From JAFAZJ01 sp050183765 (GTDB lineage Bacteria > Pseudomonadota > Alphaproteobacteria > Reyranellales > Reyranellaceae), in assembly GCA_050183765.1 (NCBI GenBank), contig JBFXAZ010000002.1, positions 70,933 through 134,932 of the forward strand: DNA of 64,000 nt. The letters are read 5' to 3'. The position numbers were made by a program, and so were the translations under genes. A model generated the notes under the pieces. That model was not told the DNA's origin. It made no database searches and saw only the letters and a program-made list of their open reading frames with translations. Numbering within the stretch: the first letter of the stretch is position 1; each line of letters opens with the position of its first letter. This document shows, piece after piece, positions 20,740 through 29,647 of the stretch.

Positions 20740-21033
20740 ATGACGAGTGAGCAGCTCTACTGGTTCATCACCGGCTACGAGGACAGCCAGGTCATCTTCC
20801 AGTGCGGCATCGAGCAGGAACGGTTCACGGACGCCGGGATCGTCGCCACGCTCAGATGCCTGGTGTCCCGGCATCTCGGACCCGAGGACATCGTGGTCGC
20901 CAACATGGGCGGCAACAACCTGCTGGAAGTCCGACAGCACGAGGCCAACCCGCAGAGCGTGAAGTACTCGTGCGGCGAGAGGTACCAGTACACGGCCTCC
21001 CTCATAGCCGCCGACAAATTCCCCCGGCCTTGA
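20740..21033 (+). CDS. Small hypothetical protein, 97 residues
   Basis: The ATG at 20740 follows the oxidoreductase stop by three bases, which suggests translational coupling. The composition is that of a soluble protein (LYWFITGYEDSQVIFQCGIE, VSRHLGPEDIVVANMGGNN) and not of a random GC-rich frame. I do not recognise a family. Two other frames are open over the same stretch but give Arg/Pro-rich sequences. Confidence 0.55.
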   Translation: MTSEQLYWFITGYEDSQVIFQCGIEQERFTDAGIVATLRCLVSRHLGPEDIVVANMGGNNLLEVRQHEANPQSVKYSCGERYQYTASLIAADKFPRP

Positions 21034-21106
21034 GGTTCGCCGATTTGACGCCACCTTTCTGTGGTGATTCACTGCGCTCGCGGCCGATCGGCCGCCAACG
21101 GCTGAC

Positions 21107-22249
21107 ATGGCCAATCCGCCTTCACCTCCTCTAGCGCGGCCGCCGGCGTCGTTCATCGGCGCGACCGTGGAAGTTTCGGACCTCGCCGCCTCGACGGCGT
21201 TCCATCGCCAATGGCTGCCTCTGCTGGGCTTCGTGCGCATCGGCGTCGACGCCGACCGCGTGCTGTGGGGGCGGCGCGACCAGCACCTGATGCTGCGCGA
21301 GGCGGCCGTCGATGCCGCTACCGGCGGCGCGATCCTGGCGCTGACCGCCCGGGACCGTGCCGAGGTCGAGGCGCTGCATGCGCATATGCAGGGCATCGGC
21401 GCCGAGATCACCCAAGCGCCGGCCGAGCAGCCCTATGTCGCGCCGGGCTATTACGGCTTCGCCTTCCGCTGCCCCGACGGCACCCGCTTCGAGATCGCCC
21501 ATCGCTGGGAGGACCTGCCGGAGATCGAAGGCGTCGAGCATGTGCGCCTGCCTGGCGACGGCGTCACCCTGGGCGGCTACCTGTACAAGCCCGAGGCGGG
21601 GCAGCCGCCGCATCCGGCGCTGCTGCTGCTGCATGGCTTCGGCCGCAACGCCTGGACCGACCGCCATCTCGCCGAGCTGGCGGCGAACTCCGGCTACAAG
21701 GTGCTGTCGCTGTCCCTGCGCGGATGGCTGGGCTCCGAAGGCGACAACGACCAGGGCGGCCACCAGGTCGACGACGTGATCGCCGCCATCGACTGGCTGC
21801 GTCGCCTGCCCTCGGTCGATCCCGGCCGCATCGGCCTGATCGGCGCCTCGATGGGCGGCCAGGTGGCGCTGCTGGCCGCGGCGCGCCGGCCTGCGATCCG
21901 CTGCGTCGCCGCCCTCTTCCCGCCCACCGACCTGCCGGGCTGGTACGAGGCCAATCCCTTCGTGCGGCCCTATCTCGACGACCTCGCCGATGCCGCCGGC
22001 CTCGCGGCACGCTCGCCGATCAACCATGCCGACGAGATCGACGTGCCGGTGCTGATGATGCACGGCGACAAGGACGAGAACGTGCCGCTCGACCAGAGCC
22101 TGCGCATGACCGAGACGCTACGCGGCCTGGGCAAGGAAGCCGAGCTGCTGATCGTGTCGGGCGCCACTCACTTCTTCTCGATGCGCGAGAACACCATCGC
22201 GCGCCAGCGGCTGTTCGCGTTCCTGCGGCAGAGCCTGGTGCGGCGGTAG
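21107..22249 (+). CDS. VOC (glyoxalase-like) domain fused to alpha/beta-hydrolase
   Basis: 380 residues. Residues 15-130 form a VOC/glyoxalase-type domain (ASFIGATVEVSDLAASTAFH at the start, FAFRCPDGTRFEIAHRW at the end of the second half). Residues 140-380 are a prolyl-oligopeptidase-like hydrolase with LLLHGFGRNAW, nucleophile GASMGGQ, acid MHGDKDENVP and His in GATHFF. The two halves are joined without an obvious linker. VOC domains often bind metals or act in dioxygenases and lyases, so a two-step enzyme or a substrate-binding lid are both possible. I have not seen this combination named. Confidence 0.82.
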   Translation: MANPPSPPLARPPASFIGATVEVSDLAASTAFHRQWLPLLGFVRIGVDADRVLWGRRDQHLMLREAAVDAATGGAILALTARDRAEVEALHAHMQGIGAEITQAPAEQPYVAPGYYGFAFRCPDGTRFEIAHRWEDLPEIEGVEHVRLPGDGVTLGGYLYKPEAGQPPHPALLLLHGFGRNAWTDRHLAELAANSGYKVLSLSLRGWLGSEGDNDQGGHQVDDVIAAIDWLRRLPSVDPGRIGLIGASMGGQVALLAAARRPAIRCVAALFPPTDLPGWYEANPFVRPYLDDLADAAGLAARSPINHADEIDVPVLMMHGDKDENVPLDQSLRMTETLRGLGKEAELLIVSGATHFFSMRENTIARQRLFAFLRQSLVRR

Positions 22250-22352
22250 CGCTTCGCATCCCGGAACGACACGGCGCGCGGATGCTTGCCGCCCGGGGGC
22301 CGACAGGCAAGATGCGCCCCATTCATCGCCATCCGCCTTCAGGACCCCGCCC

Positions 22353-23021
22353 ATGAAAGTCTCCGACGCCATCCTCTCGCGCCGCTCGATGCGCATCTTC
22401 AAGCCCGACCCGGTGCCGGAGGAGAAGATCCGCCGCATCATCGAGGTATCGAAGCGCGCGGCGTCGAACGTCAACCTGCAGCCCTGGCGGCTCTATGTGA
22501 CCATGGGCGAGGCGCGCAAGCGGCTGAGCGCGGCGGTGCTGGCCTCGGTCGAGTCCGGCGAATCGCCGGGGCCGGAATACAGCGTCTACAAGCGGCCGGT
22601 GCCCGAGCCCTATCGGAGCCGCCAGGTCGCCGTCGGCAAGGCGCTCTACGGCATGCTCAACATCCCCAAGGGCGACGCCGAGGGCATGGCGCGCCAGCAC
22701 AAGCGCAACTACGTGTTCTTCGACGCGCCCGTAGGCCTGATCATGACCGTCGACCGCGCGCATGGGCACGGCCAGTGGCTCGACTGCGGCGCCTTCCTCG
22801 CCAACCTGATGCTGATGGCGCGCGAGGAAGGCCTGCACACCTGCCCGCAGGCGGCCTTCGCCAACCACCATCCGGCGATCCGCCGCGAGCTGAAGATCCC
22901 CGACAACGAGATCGTGATCTGCGGCCTCGCCATTGGCCATGCCGACGAGAACGAGGTGCCCAACTCGCTGATCACTGAGCGCGCGAAGCTCGAGGAGTTC
23001 GTCGCCTGGCACCGCGGTTAG
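22353..23021 (+). CDS. Nitroreductase-family flavoprotein
   Basis: 222 residues; AGGA eight bases before the ATG. SRRSMRIFKPDPVP is the family N-terminus that binds FMN phosphate, SNVNLQPWR the FMN-contacting helix and GLHTCPQAAF the substrate-side motif; it ends EFVAWHRG. Family members reduce nitroaromatics, quinones or enones with NAD(P)H as FMN homodimers. A close paralogue of identical length is encoded at 56959-57627 on the other strand. The 3' end overlaps the DUF1203 gene by four bases. Confidence 0.9.
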   Translation: MKVSDAILSRRSMRIFKPDPVPEEKIRRIIEVSKRAASNVNLQPWRLYVTMGEARKRLSAAVLASVESGESPGPEYSVYKRPVPEPYRSRQVAVGKALYGMLNIPKGDAEGMARQHKRNYVFFDAPVGLIMTVDRAHGHGQWLDCGAFLANLMLMAREEGLHTCPQAAFANHHPAIRRELKIPDNEIVICGLAIGHADENEVPNSLITERAKLEEFVAWHRG

Positions 23022-23476
23022 GCCCGCACGACCTTCGCCGCGTAGCAGCCGGGCGCGGCGAAGTGGACGTGCAGGTAGGCCGCGCTATCGTCGGCCAGCA
23101 AGCGCTCGATCACCGGCTCGACTTCGGTGCCCTTCGTCAGCTCGAAGGCCAGCATCATGCCGTCGGCGTCGAAGGCGCGCACCGCCAGCAGGCGCTTGCG
23201 CAGCTGCTCGGGCACCGTATCGATCGCGTCGAACGTGCTCTCTCCCGCGCGCACGAAAATCGCGAAACGCATGCGATAGGGCGAGTCGACGGCGTGGTGC
23301 TCGTGGTTCACAAGGACCACCTCCTCGCCCGGCGTCGCGTCGGTCAGGCTGACGCGGCAGGGCGTGCCATTGTCGGCGATGCGCCGCACGGCGCCCGCGG
23401 CCGCCAGCTCTTCGTCGGACATGGTAAACAGGTGGGTGAAGTTCTCGGCCGGCAGGCCCTGGATGCGGAAGCTCAT
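23018..23476 (-). CDS. DUF1203 protein
   Basis: 152 residues from the ATG at 23476, preceded by AGAGAGGG. The sequence FRIQGLPAENFTHLFTMSDEEL, the PCRVSLTDATPGEEV segment and LVNHEHHAVDSPYRMRFAIF are the conserved blocks of DUF1203. The family has no known function. The protein is soluble, with a His-containing C-terminus (LHVHFAAPGCYAA). It converges with the nitroreductase gene. Confidence 0.82.
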   Translation of the reverse strand: MSFRIQGLPAENFTHLFTMSDEELAAAGAVRRIADNGTPCRVSLTDATPGEEVVLVNHEHHAVDSPYRMRFAIFVRAGESTFDAIDTVPEQLRKRLLAVRAFDADGMMLAFELTKGTEVEPVIERLLADDSAAYLHVHFAAPGCYAAKVVRA

Positions 23477-23586
23477 GGTGCCCTCTCTCGTTCGATGGGC
23501 TGAGCATGAGGCGCCTTCGCTCGCCGCGATATCCGGGTCGCCGCAGCGAATTGCCGAAGGCATGATGGCGGCGAAAGGGAGACTTC

Positions 23587-24639
23587 ATGACCCGCCTGAC
23601 CCGTTCCGAATTGCGCGGCAAGGTGCAGACCGTGCTGGGACCGATCGAGCCCGACACGCTTGGCCGCACCCTGATGCACGAGCACGTGCTGTGTGACATC
23701 CGCCCGCCCTCGACGCGCACCGAGAACGATCTAGGGCCGGAAATCACCCTGGAAAACGTCTGGCAGATCAACCACGGCCACGGCATCGCGCGCGCCGGGC
23801 GGAAGTACATGCTCGATCTCGAGGACGTGGCCGTGCGCGAGGTCGAGGCGATGAAGCGCGAGGGTGGCGACGCCATCGTGGAGTTGACCTGCGGCGGGCT
23901 CAGCCCCGATCCCAGGGGCCTCGCGCGCATCGCCGCGGGCACCGGCGTCACCATCGTGATGGGCTGCGGTTATTACGTGAACGACTACCAGGACGCGCGC
24001 AACCAGGGCCGCGCGGTCGACGATTTCGCGCGCGAGATCGTCGACCAGGTGCAGGTCGGCGCCTGGGGCACCGAGGTGCGCGCCGGCATGATCGGCGAGA
24101 TCGGCTGCCAGTCGCCATGGACCGATCTGGAGAAGCGCGTGATGCGCGCGGCGCTGATCGCGCAGCAGGAGACCGGCGCGGCGATCAACGTCCATCCTGG
24201 GCGCCACGAGGACCAGCCGCAGGAGGTCGCAGATTTCGTGATGGCCAATGGCGGCGATCCGACGCGCATCGTCATCAGCCATATCGACCGCACGGTCTTC
24301 GACGTCGAGCGCCTGCTGAAGCTCGCCGATACCGGCGTCACCATCGAGTTCGATCTGTTCGGCCAAGAGGCCTCCTACTACGGCCTGTCGGACATCGACA
24401 TGCCCAACGACGCCACGCGCCTGAAGCTGATCCGCGCCCTGATCGAGCGCGGCCATCTCGAGCGCGTCGTGATCAGCCACGACATCTGCTACCGCACGCG
24501 GCTCACCGCCTTCGGCGGCCACGGCTACGGCCACATCTTCCGCAACGTCGTGCCGATGATGCGCAAGCGCGGCTATTCGGACGCCGAGATCGACACGATC
24601 CTGGTCGGCAACCCGCGACGCCTGCTGAGTTTCGTGTAG
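23587..24639 (+). CDS. Phosphotriesterase-family amidohydrolase
   Basis: 350 residues; AGGGAG upstream of the ATG. It is a TIM-barrel metal hydrolase with a binuclear site: His31-x-His33 (LMHEHV), the bridging residue Glu171 in MIGEIGC in place of the carboxylated Lys, His203 (NVHPGRH), His232 (ISHIDR) and Asp299 (SHDICYR). A bridging Glu is typical of PHP/YhfV-like members and not of true phosphotriesterase. Likely substrates are lactones or small esters. Confidence 0.87.
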   Translation: MTRLTRSELRGKVQTVLGPIEPDTLGRTLMHEHVLCDIRPPSTRTENDLGPEITLENVWQINHGHGIARAGRKYMLDLEDVAVREVEAMKREGGDAIVELTCGGLSPDPRGLARIAAGTGVTIVMGCGYYVNDYQDARNQGRAVDDFAREIVDQVQVGAWGTEVRAGMIGEIGCQSPWTDLEKRVMRAALIAQQETGAAINVHPGRHEDQPQEVADFVMANGGDPTRIVISHIDRTVFDVERLLKLADTGVTIEFDLFGQEASYYGLSDIDMPNDATRLKLIRALIERGHLERVVISHDICYRTRLTAFGGHGYGHIFRNVVPMMRKRGYSDAEIDTILVGNPRRLLSFV

Positions 24640-24777
24640 CCACCGGCCGTAGTGTCGCTGAAAAAACCCGCTGCTACCTTTGCATGCGGGTGAAAAATCA
24701 ATCTCGTGCGGCGTTTTGCCGTTCCCGATCCACACTCACTGATCAATTGCTGCCACTCAATAGCCACGCGAGTGTGC

Positions 24778-24872
24778 GAGCCTGAACTCTCACCACCAAG
24801 CACGGAGCCTGAGTTCACACCACCGAGCGCTTGAGCGCGAGCGTGCGACATCCAATTCACACCACCGAGCAA
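24778..24872. repeat. Three imperfect direct repeats upstream of the peroxidase gene
   Basis: The unit GAGCCTGA-n-TCACACCACCGAGC occurs at 24778-24802 (with TCTCACCACCAAGC), at 24805-24829, and partially as AATTCACACCACCGAGCA at 24854-24871. The last unit ends at the first possible start codon of the peroxidase gene. The spacing (27 and about 46 bases) is not uniform. The repeats could be binding sites of a regulator or a remnant of a decayed coding repeat. Confidence 0.6.
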
Positions 24873-24883
24873 TGGGGGCCTGT

Positions 24884-26443
24884 ATGCCGGCGAACGTCAA
24901 CACCAATCCCGGACACGGCAGAGCCGGACGCCACCCGACGCGGGAGATACTCGATACGCTGTCGGGACACGACGATCCCGGCATGTTCGGTCGGATGTTT
25001 CCGACACTCACGCCGCACTTCGCGCCGGACGCCGCATTGCAGGCTCTTGCCGACGCGATGAAAGACACCTCGCCGCCCGGCGATAACAACTCCAGCATAC
25101 CCGCTGGCTTTACCTATCTCGGCCAGTTCGTCGACCACGACATCACGCTCGATCTGACCTCCCTGAACGAGAAGCAGGAGGATCCGAAGGCGATCGATAA
25201 CTTCCGCACGCCTGGTCTGGATCTCGACTCGCTGTACGGCCTGGGACCCGACGGCAGCCCTCAACTCTACGCCCGCGATCCGAACAATCCGGGCAAGCTC
25301 GGGCCCAAGTTCCTGATCGGCAAGACGGTGCAGGGCTTCCAGGACCTCGGCAATGTGACGGTTGGCCTGCGCAACGACCTGCCGCGCAACCCCGAAGGCG
25401 TGGCCCTGATCGGCGACCACCGCAACGACGAGAATCTCGTCGTCGCCCAGACCCATCTGGCGATGCTGAAGTTTCACAACAAGGTCGTCGACACGCTGGC
25501 GGCCAGACCGAATCCGCCGGCCGACCTGTTCGCCGAAGCCCGTCAGCTCGTCACTTGGCACTACCAATGGATGGTTCTGCACGATTTTGTCGAGCGCCTG
25601 ACCGAGGACGGCATCGTCGCTCGGATCCTCCACGAAGGGCGCCGCTTCTACCGCTTCAAGCGAATCCCGTACATGCCGGTGGAATTCTCGGCGGCCGCCT
25701 ATCGCATGGGCCACAGCATGGTGCGTGAAACCTACAGCCACAACCGCGTCTTCACGCCGGGCAGTCCTCCGCCGGAGATTCCCGCAACTCTGGTGCTCCT
25801 GTTCGAGTTCTCCGGCCTGTCCGGCGGAATTCTCGGCGATCTTGCGCCGGATCCGCTCACGGGACCGACGCCAATCTCCGTGCTGCCGGGCAACTGGATC
25901 ATCGACTGGCGCCGCTACTACGATTTCAAGACGCCGGCTGCGCCTGGTTTCTTCCTGAATCGCGCCCGCAAGATCGATCCGTTCCTGGCGCCGCCATTGC
26001 ACACGCTGCCGGGAGGCGGCGGCAATCTCGCGTTCCGCAATCTGAAGCGCGGCGTCATGCTCGGCCTGCCATCGGGTCAGGACGTCGCGAGTGCCATGAA
26101 GGTCGCAAAGCCGCTTACGTCCGAGGAGATCGCCTCCGGCCCCGACGGCGCGGCGGCGAAGGCGCACGGCCTGCATGTCGACACGCCGCTGTGGTACTAC
26201 ATTCTGAAGGAAGCCCTGGTGCGCAGCGGCGGCGAGCGATTGGGGCCGATGGGCGCGCGGATCGTCGCCGAGGTTTTCGTCGGCCTCGTGCACGGCGATC
26301 ACCAGAGCTACATCTGGCGCAACACCAACTGGACCCCGACGCTTCCGTCCAAGACCCCAGGGCGCTTCCTGATGACCGATCTGCTGCAGTTCGTGGGCGA
26401 CATCAGCCCGATCGACGGGATTTCCACGGTCAACACGCTGTAG
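24884..26443 (+). CDS. Animal-type haem peroxidase (peroxidase-cyclooxygenase superfamily)
   Basis: 519 residues from the ATG at 24884, which has GGGGG six bases upstream; an ATG at 24872 lacks one. The distal haem motif QFVDHDIT contains the Gln, Asp, His (His85) and Ca-binding Asp of the myeloperoxidase family. The proximal His277 is in AYRMGHSMV. LDSLYGLGPDG and the C-terminal GHTP-like catalytic-core helices agree. There is no signal peptide. Bacterial members oxidise halides, phenols or fatty acids. Codon use is somewhat less GC-rich than the neighbours. A P450 gene follows by 82 bases. Confidence 0.85.
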   Translation: MPANVNTNPGHGRAGRHPTREILDTLSGHDDPGMFGRMFPTLTPHFAPDAALQALADAMKDTSPPGDNNSSIPAGFTYLGQFVDHDITLDLTSLNEKQEDPKAIDNFRTPGLDLDSLYGLGPDGSPQLYARDPNNPGKLGPKFLIGKTVQGFQDLGNVTVGLRNDLPRNPEGVALIGDHRNDENLVVAQTHLAMLKFHNKVVDTLAARPNPPADLFAEARQLVTWHYQWMVLHDFVERLTEDGIVARILHEGRRFYRFKRIPYMPVEFSAAAYRMGHSMVRETYSHNRVFTPGSPPPEIPATLVLLFEFSGLSGGILGDLAPDPLTGPTPISVLPGNWIIDWRRYYDFKTPAAPGFFLNRARKIDPFLAPPLHTLPGGGGNLAFRNLKRGVMLGLPSGQDVASAMKVAKPLTSEEIASGPDGAAAKAHGLHVDTPLWYYILKEALVRSGGERLGPMGARIVAEVFVGLVHGDHQSYIWRNTNWTPTLPSKTPGRFLMTDLLQFVGDISPIDGISTVNTL

Positions 26444-26524
26444 CGTCGATCGTCGCGGCGCTGCTTCGGCGGCCGGGGACGGAAGCTGACATTGGTGTAG
26501 GATCGCGGCGAGGAGGACGCCGCG

Positions 26525-27763
26525 ATGATGATGGCGGACACGATCTTCGATCCGGGCGCGGTGTCGCGCCTGCCCGATCCGTTGCCGGCGCTGCGCGCGC
26601 TGCAGGAGAGCGATCGGGTGCACTGGTCGCCGCGCTACAAGGCCTGGCTGGTGACGCGCTACGACGACGTGCGCGCCGGCCTGCACGATCCGCGCATGAC
26701 GCCGGGCCGCGCCATGCCCGACCCCAAGGTGTTCGAGCCCGGCTTCCGCGAGGTCTTCGCCGACTATCGCCGCCTGCTCGATCCCTTCATGCTGTTCCGC
26801 GACCCGCCCGATCACACGCGCCTGCGCGGCCTGGTCAATCGTGGCTTCACGCCCAACGCCATCGAGGCACTGCGCCCGCGCGTCGCCGTCTTCGTCGAGG
26901 AGTTGCTGGCGGCGATGCCGAAGCCCGGCACGTTCGATTTCGTGCCGTCCTTCGCCTATCCCCTGCCGGCCCGCGTGATCGCCGAGCTGATCGGCGTGCC
27001 CGAGAGCATCCTCGACGATCTCAAGCGCTGGTCCGACGGCTTCGCCACCTCGACCGCGGGCAGCGGCGAGGACCTGTTCCGCCGCGCGGCGATCGCGACC
27101 AGCGAGATGGGCGCCTATCTCCAGGATTTCATCGCCCACCGCCGCGAGACGCCGGGTGACGCGATCATCGACGCCCTGATCGACGCCCGCGACGGGCAGG
27201 ACCGGCTGAGCGCCGACGAGCTGGTGGCCAACCTGATCCTGTTCCTCTTCGCCGGCCACGAGACCACGACCAACCTGCTGTCCAACGGCCTGCGCACGCT
27301 GTTGCTCAATCCCGGCGTGCTCGAGGATCTGCGCGCCAACCTCGACGACCAGGCGCTGGTGCGCAACACGGTCGAGGAGATGCTGCGCCACGACGGCGCG
27401 CTGTTCATGAGCATGCGCGTGGCGCTGCAGTCGTTCGAGTGGCATGGAAGGCAGATCGAGAAGGGCCAGCGCGTCTTCCTCTATCACCTCTCGGCCAACC
27501 GCGATCCGCGAGTGTTCGAGGAGCCCGACCGTTTCGACATCCGTCGCAGGGACGCGTCGCGCCATATCGCCTTCGGCTATGGCATCCATTTCTGCCTTGG
27601 CGCGCCGCTGGCCAAGCTTGAGGTCGAGGTGGCGCTGCCGGCGCTGCTGCGGCGCTATCCCGACCTCGCGCTGGTCGATGATCAGGTGGCGTGGAAGACG
27701 AATTTCGTGCTGCGGGGTCCGACTTCGCTGTTGCTCAGGGCCGGAAACGGCGCAGGGGCATGA
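26525..27763 (+). CDS. Cytochrome P450
   Basis: 412 residues, a soluble bacterial class I-type P450. GAGGAGG lies eight bases before the first of three consecutive ATG codons at 26525. The oxygen-activating I-helix motif AGHETT starts at residue 243, the K-helix ExxR is EEMLR, and the haem thiolate is Cys357 in FGYGIHFCLG. It needs ferredoxin and reductase partners, neither of which is adjacent. Its stop overlaps the start of the glycosyltransferase gene (ATGA). Confidence 0.93.
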   Translation: MMMADTIFDPGAVSRLPDPLPALRALQESDRVHWSPRYKAWLVTRYDDVRAGLHDPRMTPGRAMPDPKVFEPGFREVFADYRRLLDPFMLFRDPPDHTRLRGLVNRGFTPNAIEALRPRVAVFVEELLAAMPKPGTFDFVPSFAYPLPARVIAELIGVPESILDDLKRWSDGFATSTAGSGEDLFRRAAIATSEMGAYLQDFIAHRRETPGDAIIDALIDARDGQDRLSADELVANLILFLFAGHETTTNLLSNGLRTLLLNPGVLEDLRANLDDQALVRNTVEEMLRHDGALFMSMRVALQSFEWHGRQIEKGQRVFLYHLSANRDPRVFEEPDRFDIRRRDASRHIAFGYGIHFCLGAPLAKLEVEVALPALLRRYPDLALVDDQVAWKTNFVLRGPTSLLLRAGNGAGA

Positions 27764-29460
27764 CGGCAACCGCCGCGATCTACTACCGCGCAGACGAGTT
27801 CGATCCCTACAAGCGGATGATGGGGCGCCAGGTCGCCAGCGACGCCTTCCTGCGCGCGCTGGCGCGGCACGATCCCTCGACGACGCTCAGCGTCTATGCC
27901 GCGCGCAAGGAGGACGTCGAGCGCTTCCGCGAGCTGGTCGAGGCCGAGGCGCCGGGCTTCAGCGGCCGCGTCTATCGCCAGATCCGCCACGGCGACGCGC
28001 AGGGCCTGGCGCAGGCCGGCTGCCTGTTCCGGCCCGATCCGGTGCTGCACGACGAGGCGTGGACGCGCCGCTTCGGCGATCCGCGCGCCTATTCGCTGAG
28101 CGGCGTGACGCACACCCTGTCCTCGGTCGGCGCGCAGCGCGCGCTGTCCTCCTACCTCACGGCGCCCTACGAGGAATGGGACGCGGTGATCTGCACCTCG
28201 CAGGCCGTGCGCCGCGTGGTCGATCGCATCATCGAGGAGAACGCCGCCTATCTGGCGGAACGCTTGGGCGTGACGGTCCCGGCCAACCCGCGCCTGCAGC
28301 TGCCGGTGATTCCGCTGGGCGTGCACACCGATGCCTTCGACACCACGACCGCGGCGATGCGCTCGGCGCGGGCACGATGGCGCGGCGAGATCGGAGCCGG
28401 CAACGACGACATCGTCGCGCTGTTCGTGGGCCGGCTGGCCTTCCATGCCAAGGCGAACCCGCTGCCGATGTACCGGGCGCTGGAAGCGGCCGCGACGCGC
28501 ACCGGCAGTCGTGTCCATCTCGTGCAGGCCGGCTGGTTCGGCAACGAGCACATCGAGCGCGGCTTCAGGGACGGCGCGGCGATGTTCTGCCCCTCGGTGC
28601 ACTGCCATTTCCTCGATGGCCGCGATCCGGCGGTCCGTGCCGAGGTCTGGGCGGCGGGCGATCTCTTCACCTCGCTGGTCGACAACATCCAGGAGACCTT
28701 CGGCCTGGCGCCGATCGAGGCGATGGCGGCCGGCCTGCCGGTCGTGGTCGCCGACTGGGACGGCTATCGCGAGACGGTGCGCGACGGCGTGGACGGCTTC
28801 CTGGTGCCCACGACCATGACGCCGCCGGGATTCGGCGCGAGCATGGCCTATCGCCACTTCAGCGGCCTCGACACCTACGACGCCTATGTCGGCGCCGCCG
28901 CGCTCAATGTCGCGGTCGATGCCGCCCGGGCCGAAGAGGCGTACGTCGCGCTGATCGACAACGCCGATCTGCGCCGGCTCATGGGCGAGAACGGACGTCG
29001 GCGCGCGCACGAGACCTTCGCCTGGTCGAGGATCTACGGCCTCTATCGCGCGCTGTGGGGCGAGCTGGCCGAGCGGCGGGCGAAGGCCCCCGCGCCGGCA
29101 CACGTCGCCCATCCGCTGCATCCCGAGCCGTTCCGGCTGTTCGGCCACTACCCGACCTATGTCTTCGGCGCACGCTCGCGGATCCGCGCGCTGGCGGACG
29201 ATGCCGAGACGTGGCGTCGCACCCTTGCCTCGCCGCTGCTGGCGGGTGCCGGCGCACATTTCCTGCAGGCAGTGGAGATCGAGCGTTTGCGCACAGCGAT
29301 TGCGGCAACACCTGAGGTGACGGTGGCGCAGTTGCTGGATGTGGTCGAGCGCGGCCGGCGCGACGGCGCGATCCGCACGCTGTCGCTGCTCGCCAAGGCC
29401 GGCCTGATCGCCATCGACGAGCGCATCGCCGTGCCCGACCGGCCCGGTCCACTCGACTGA
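27760..29460 (+). CDS. GT4-family glycosyltransferase with C-terminal extension
   Basis: 566 residues. The ATG at 27760 overlaps the P450 stop by four bases, so translation is coupled. The GT-B C-terminal domain carries the retaining-enzyme motif ETFGLAPIE (E-x7-E) followed by AMAAGLPVVVADWDGYRE, which binds the nucleotide-sugar donor. The final 130 residues, after about residue 435, do not belong to the GT core and hold a helical region ending SLLAKAGLIAIDERI. The acceptor is unknown. Confidence 0.82.
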   Translation: MTATAAIYYRADEFDPYKRMMGRQVASDAFLRALARHDPSTTLSVYAARKEDVERFRELVEAEAPGFSGRVYRQIRHGDAQGLAQAGCLFRPDPVLHDEAWTRRFGDPRAYSLSGVTHTLSSVGAQRALSSYLTAPYEEWDAVICTSQAVRRVVDRIIEENAAYLAERLGVTVPANPRLQLPVIPLGVHTDAFDTTTAAMRSARARWRGEIGAGNDDIVALFVGRLAFHAKANPLPMYRALEAAATRTGSRVHLVQAGWFGNEHIERGFRDGAAMFCPSVHCHFLDGRDPAVRAEVWAAGDLFTSLVDNIQETFGLAPIEAMAAGLPVVVADWDGYRETVRDGVDGFLVPTTMTPPGFGASMAYRHFSGLDTYDAYVGAAALNVAVDAARAEEAYVALIDNADLRRLMGENGRRRAHETFAWSRIYGLYRALWGELAERRAKAPAPAHVAHPLHPEPFRLFGHYPTYVFGARSRIRALADDAETWRRTLASPLLAGAGAHFLQAVEIERLRTAIAATPEVTVAQLLDVVERGRRDGAIRTLSLLAKAGLIAIDERIAVPDRPGPLD

Positions 29461-29471
29461 GCGAATTATTT

Positions 29472-29593
29472 CCTTCCCCCGGAGGGGGAAGGTGCCCGAA
29501 GCGCGGAAAGGGGATGTCCAGGACGAACGCAGGAGTCTGTCTTCGACATCCCCCTTCCGGCGCTGCGCGCCACCTTCCCCCTCCGGGGGAAGG
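29472..29593. repeat. Palindromic intergenic element, 122 bases
   Basis: The outer 23 bases (29472-29494) are a perfect reverse complement of 29571-29593, and each arm is itself nearly palindromic around CCCCCGGAGGGGG. Inner arms around 29507-29518 (AAGGGGATGTC) and 29545-29557 (GACATCCCCCTTC) pair as well. The element fills the gap between the glycosyltransferase stop and the kinase start and could fold into a long hairpin on either strand. Confidence 0.8.
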
Positions 29594-29647
29594 TAAGATA
29601 ATACTGAACGGCCCGAGCCCCTCTGCCTCACGGAACAAGACAAGCCA

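Noticed and set aside
24573..24872. Minus-strand frame of 99 codons with repeated LGGVNS-like units
   Set aside because: The repeats come from the DNA repeats at 24778-24872; there is no ribosome binding site and the second half is antisense to the phosphotriesterase-like gene.
24857..27769. Open minus-strand frame antisense to the peroxidase and P450 genes
   Set aside because: Composition of a shadow frame; both plus-strand genes have catalytic haem motifs.
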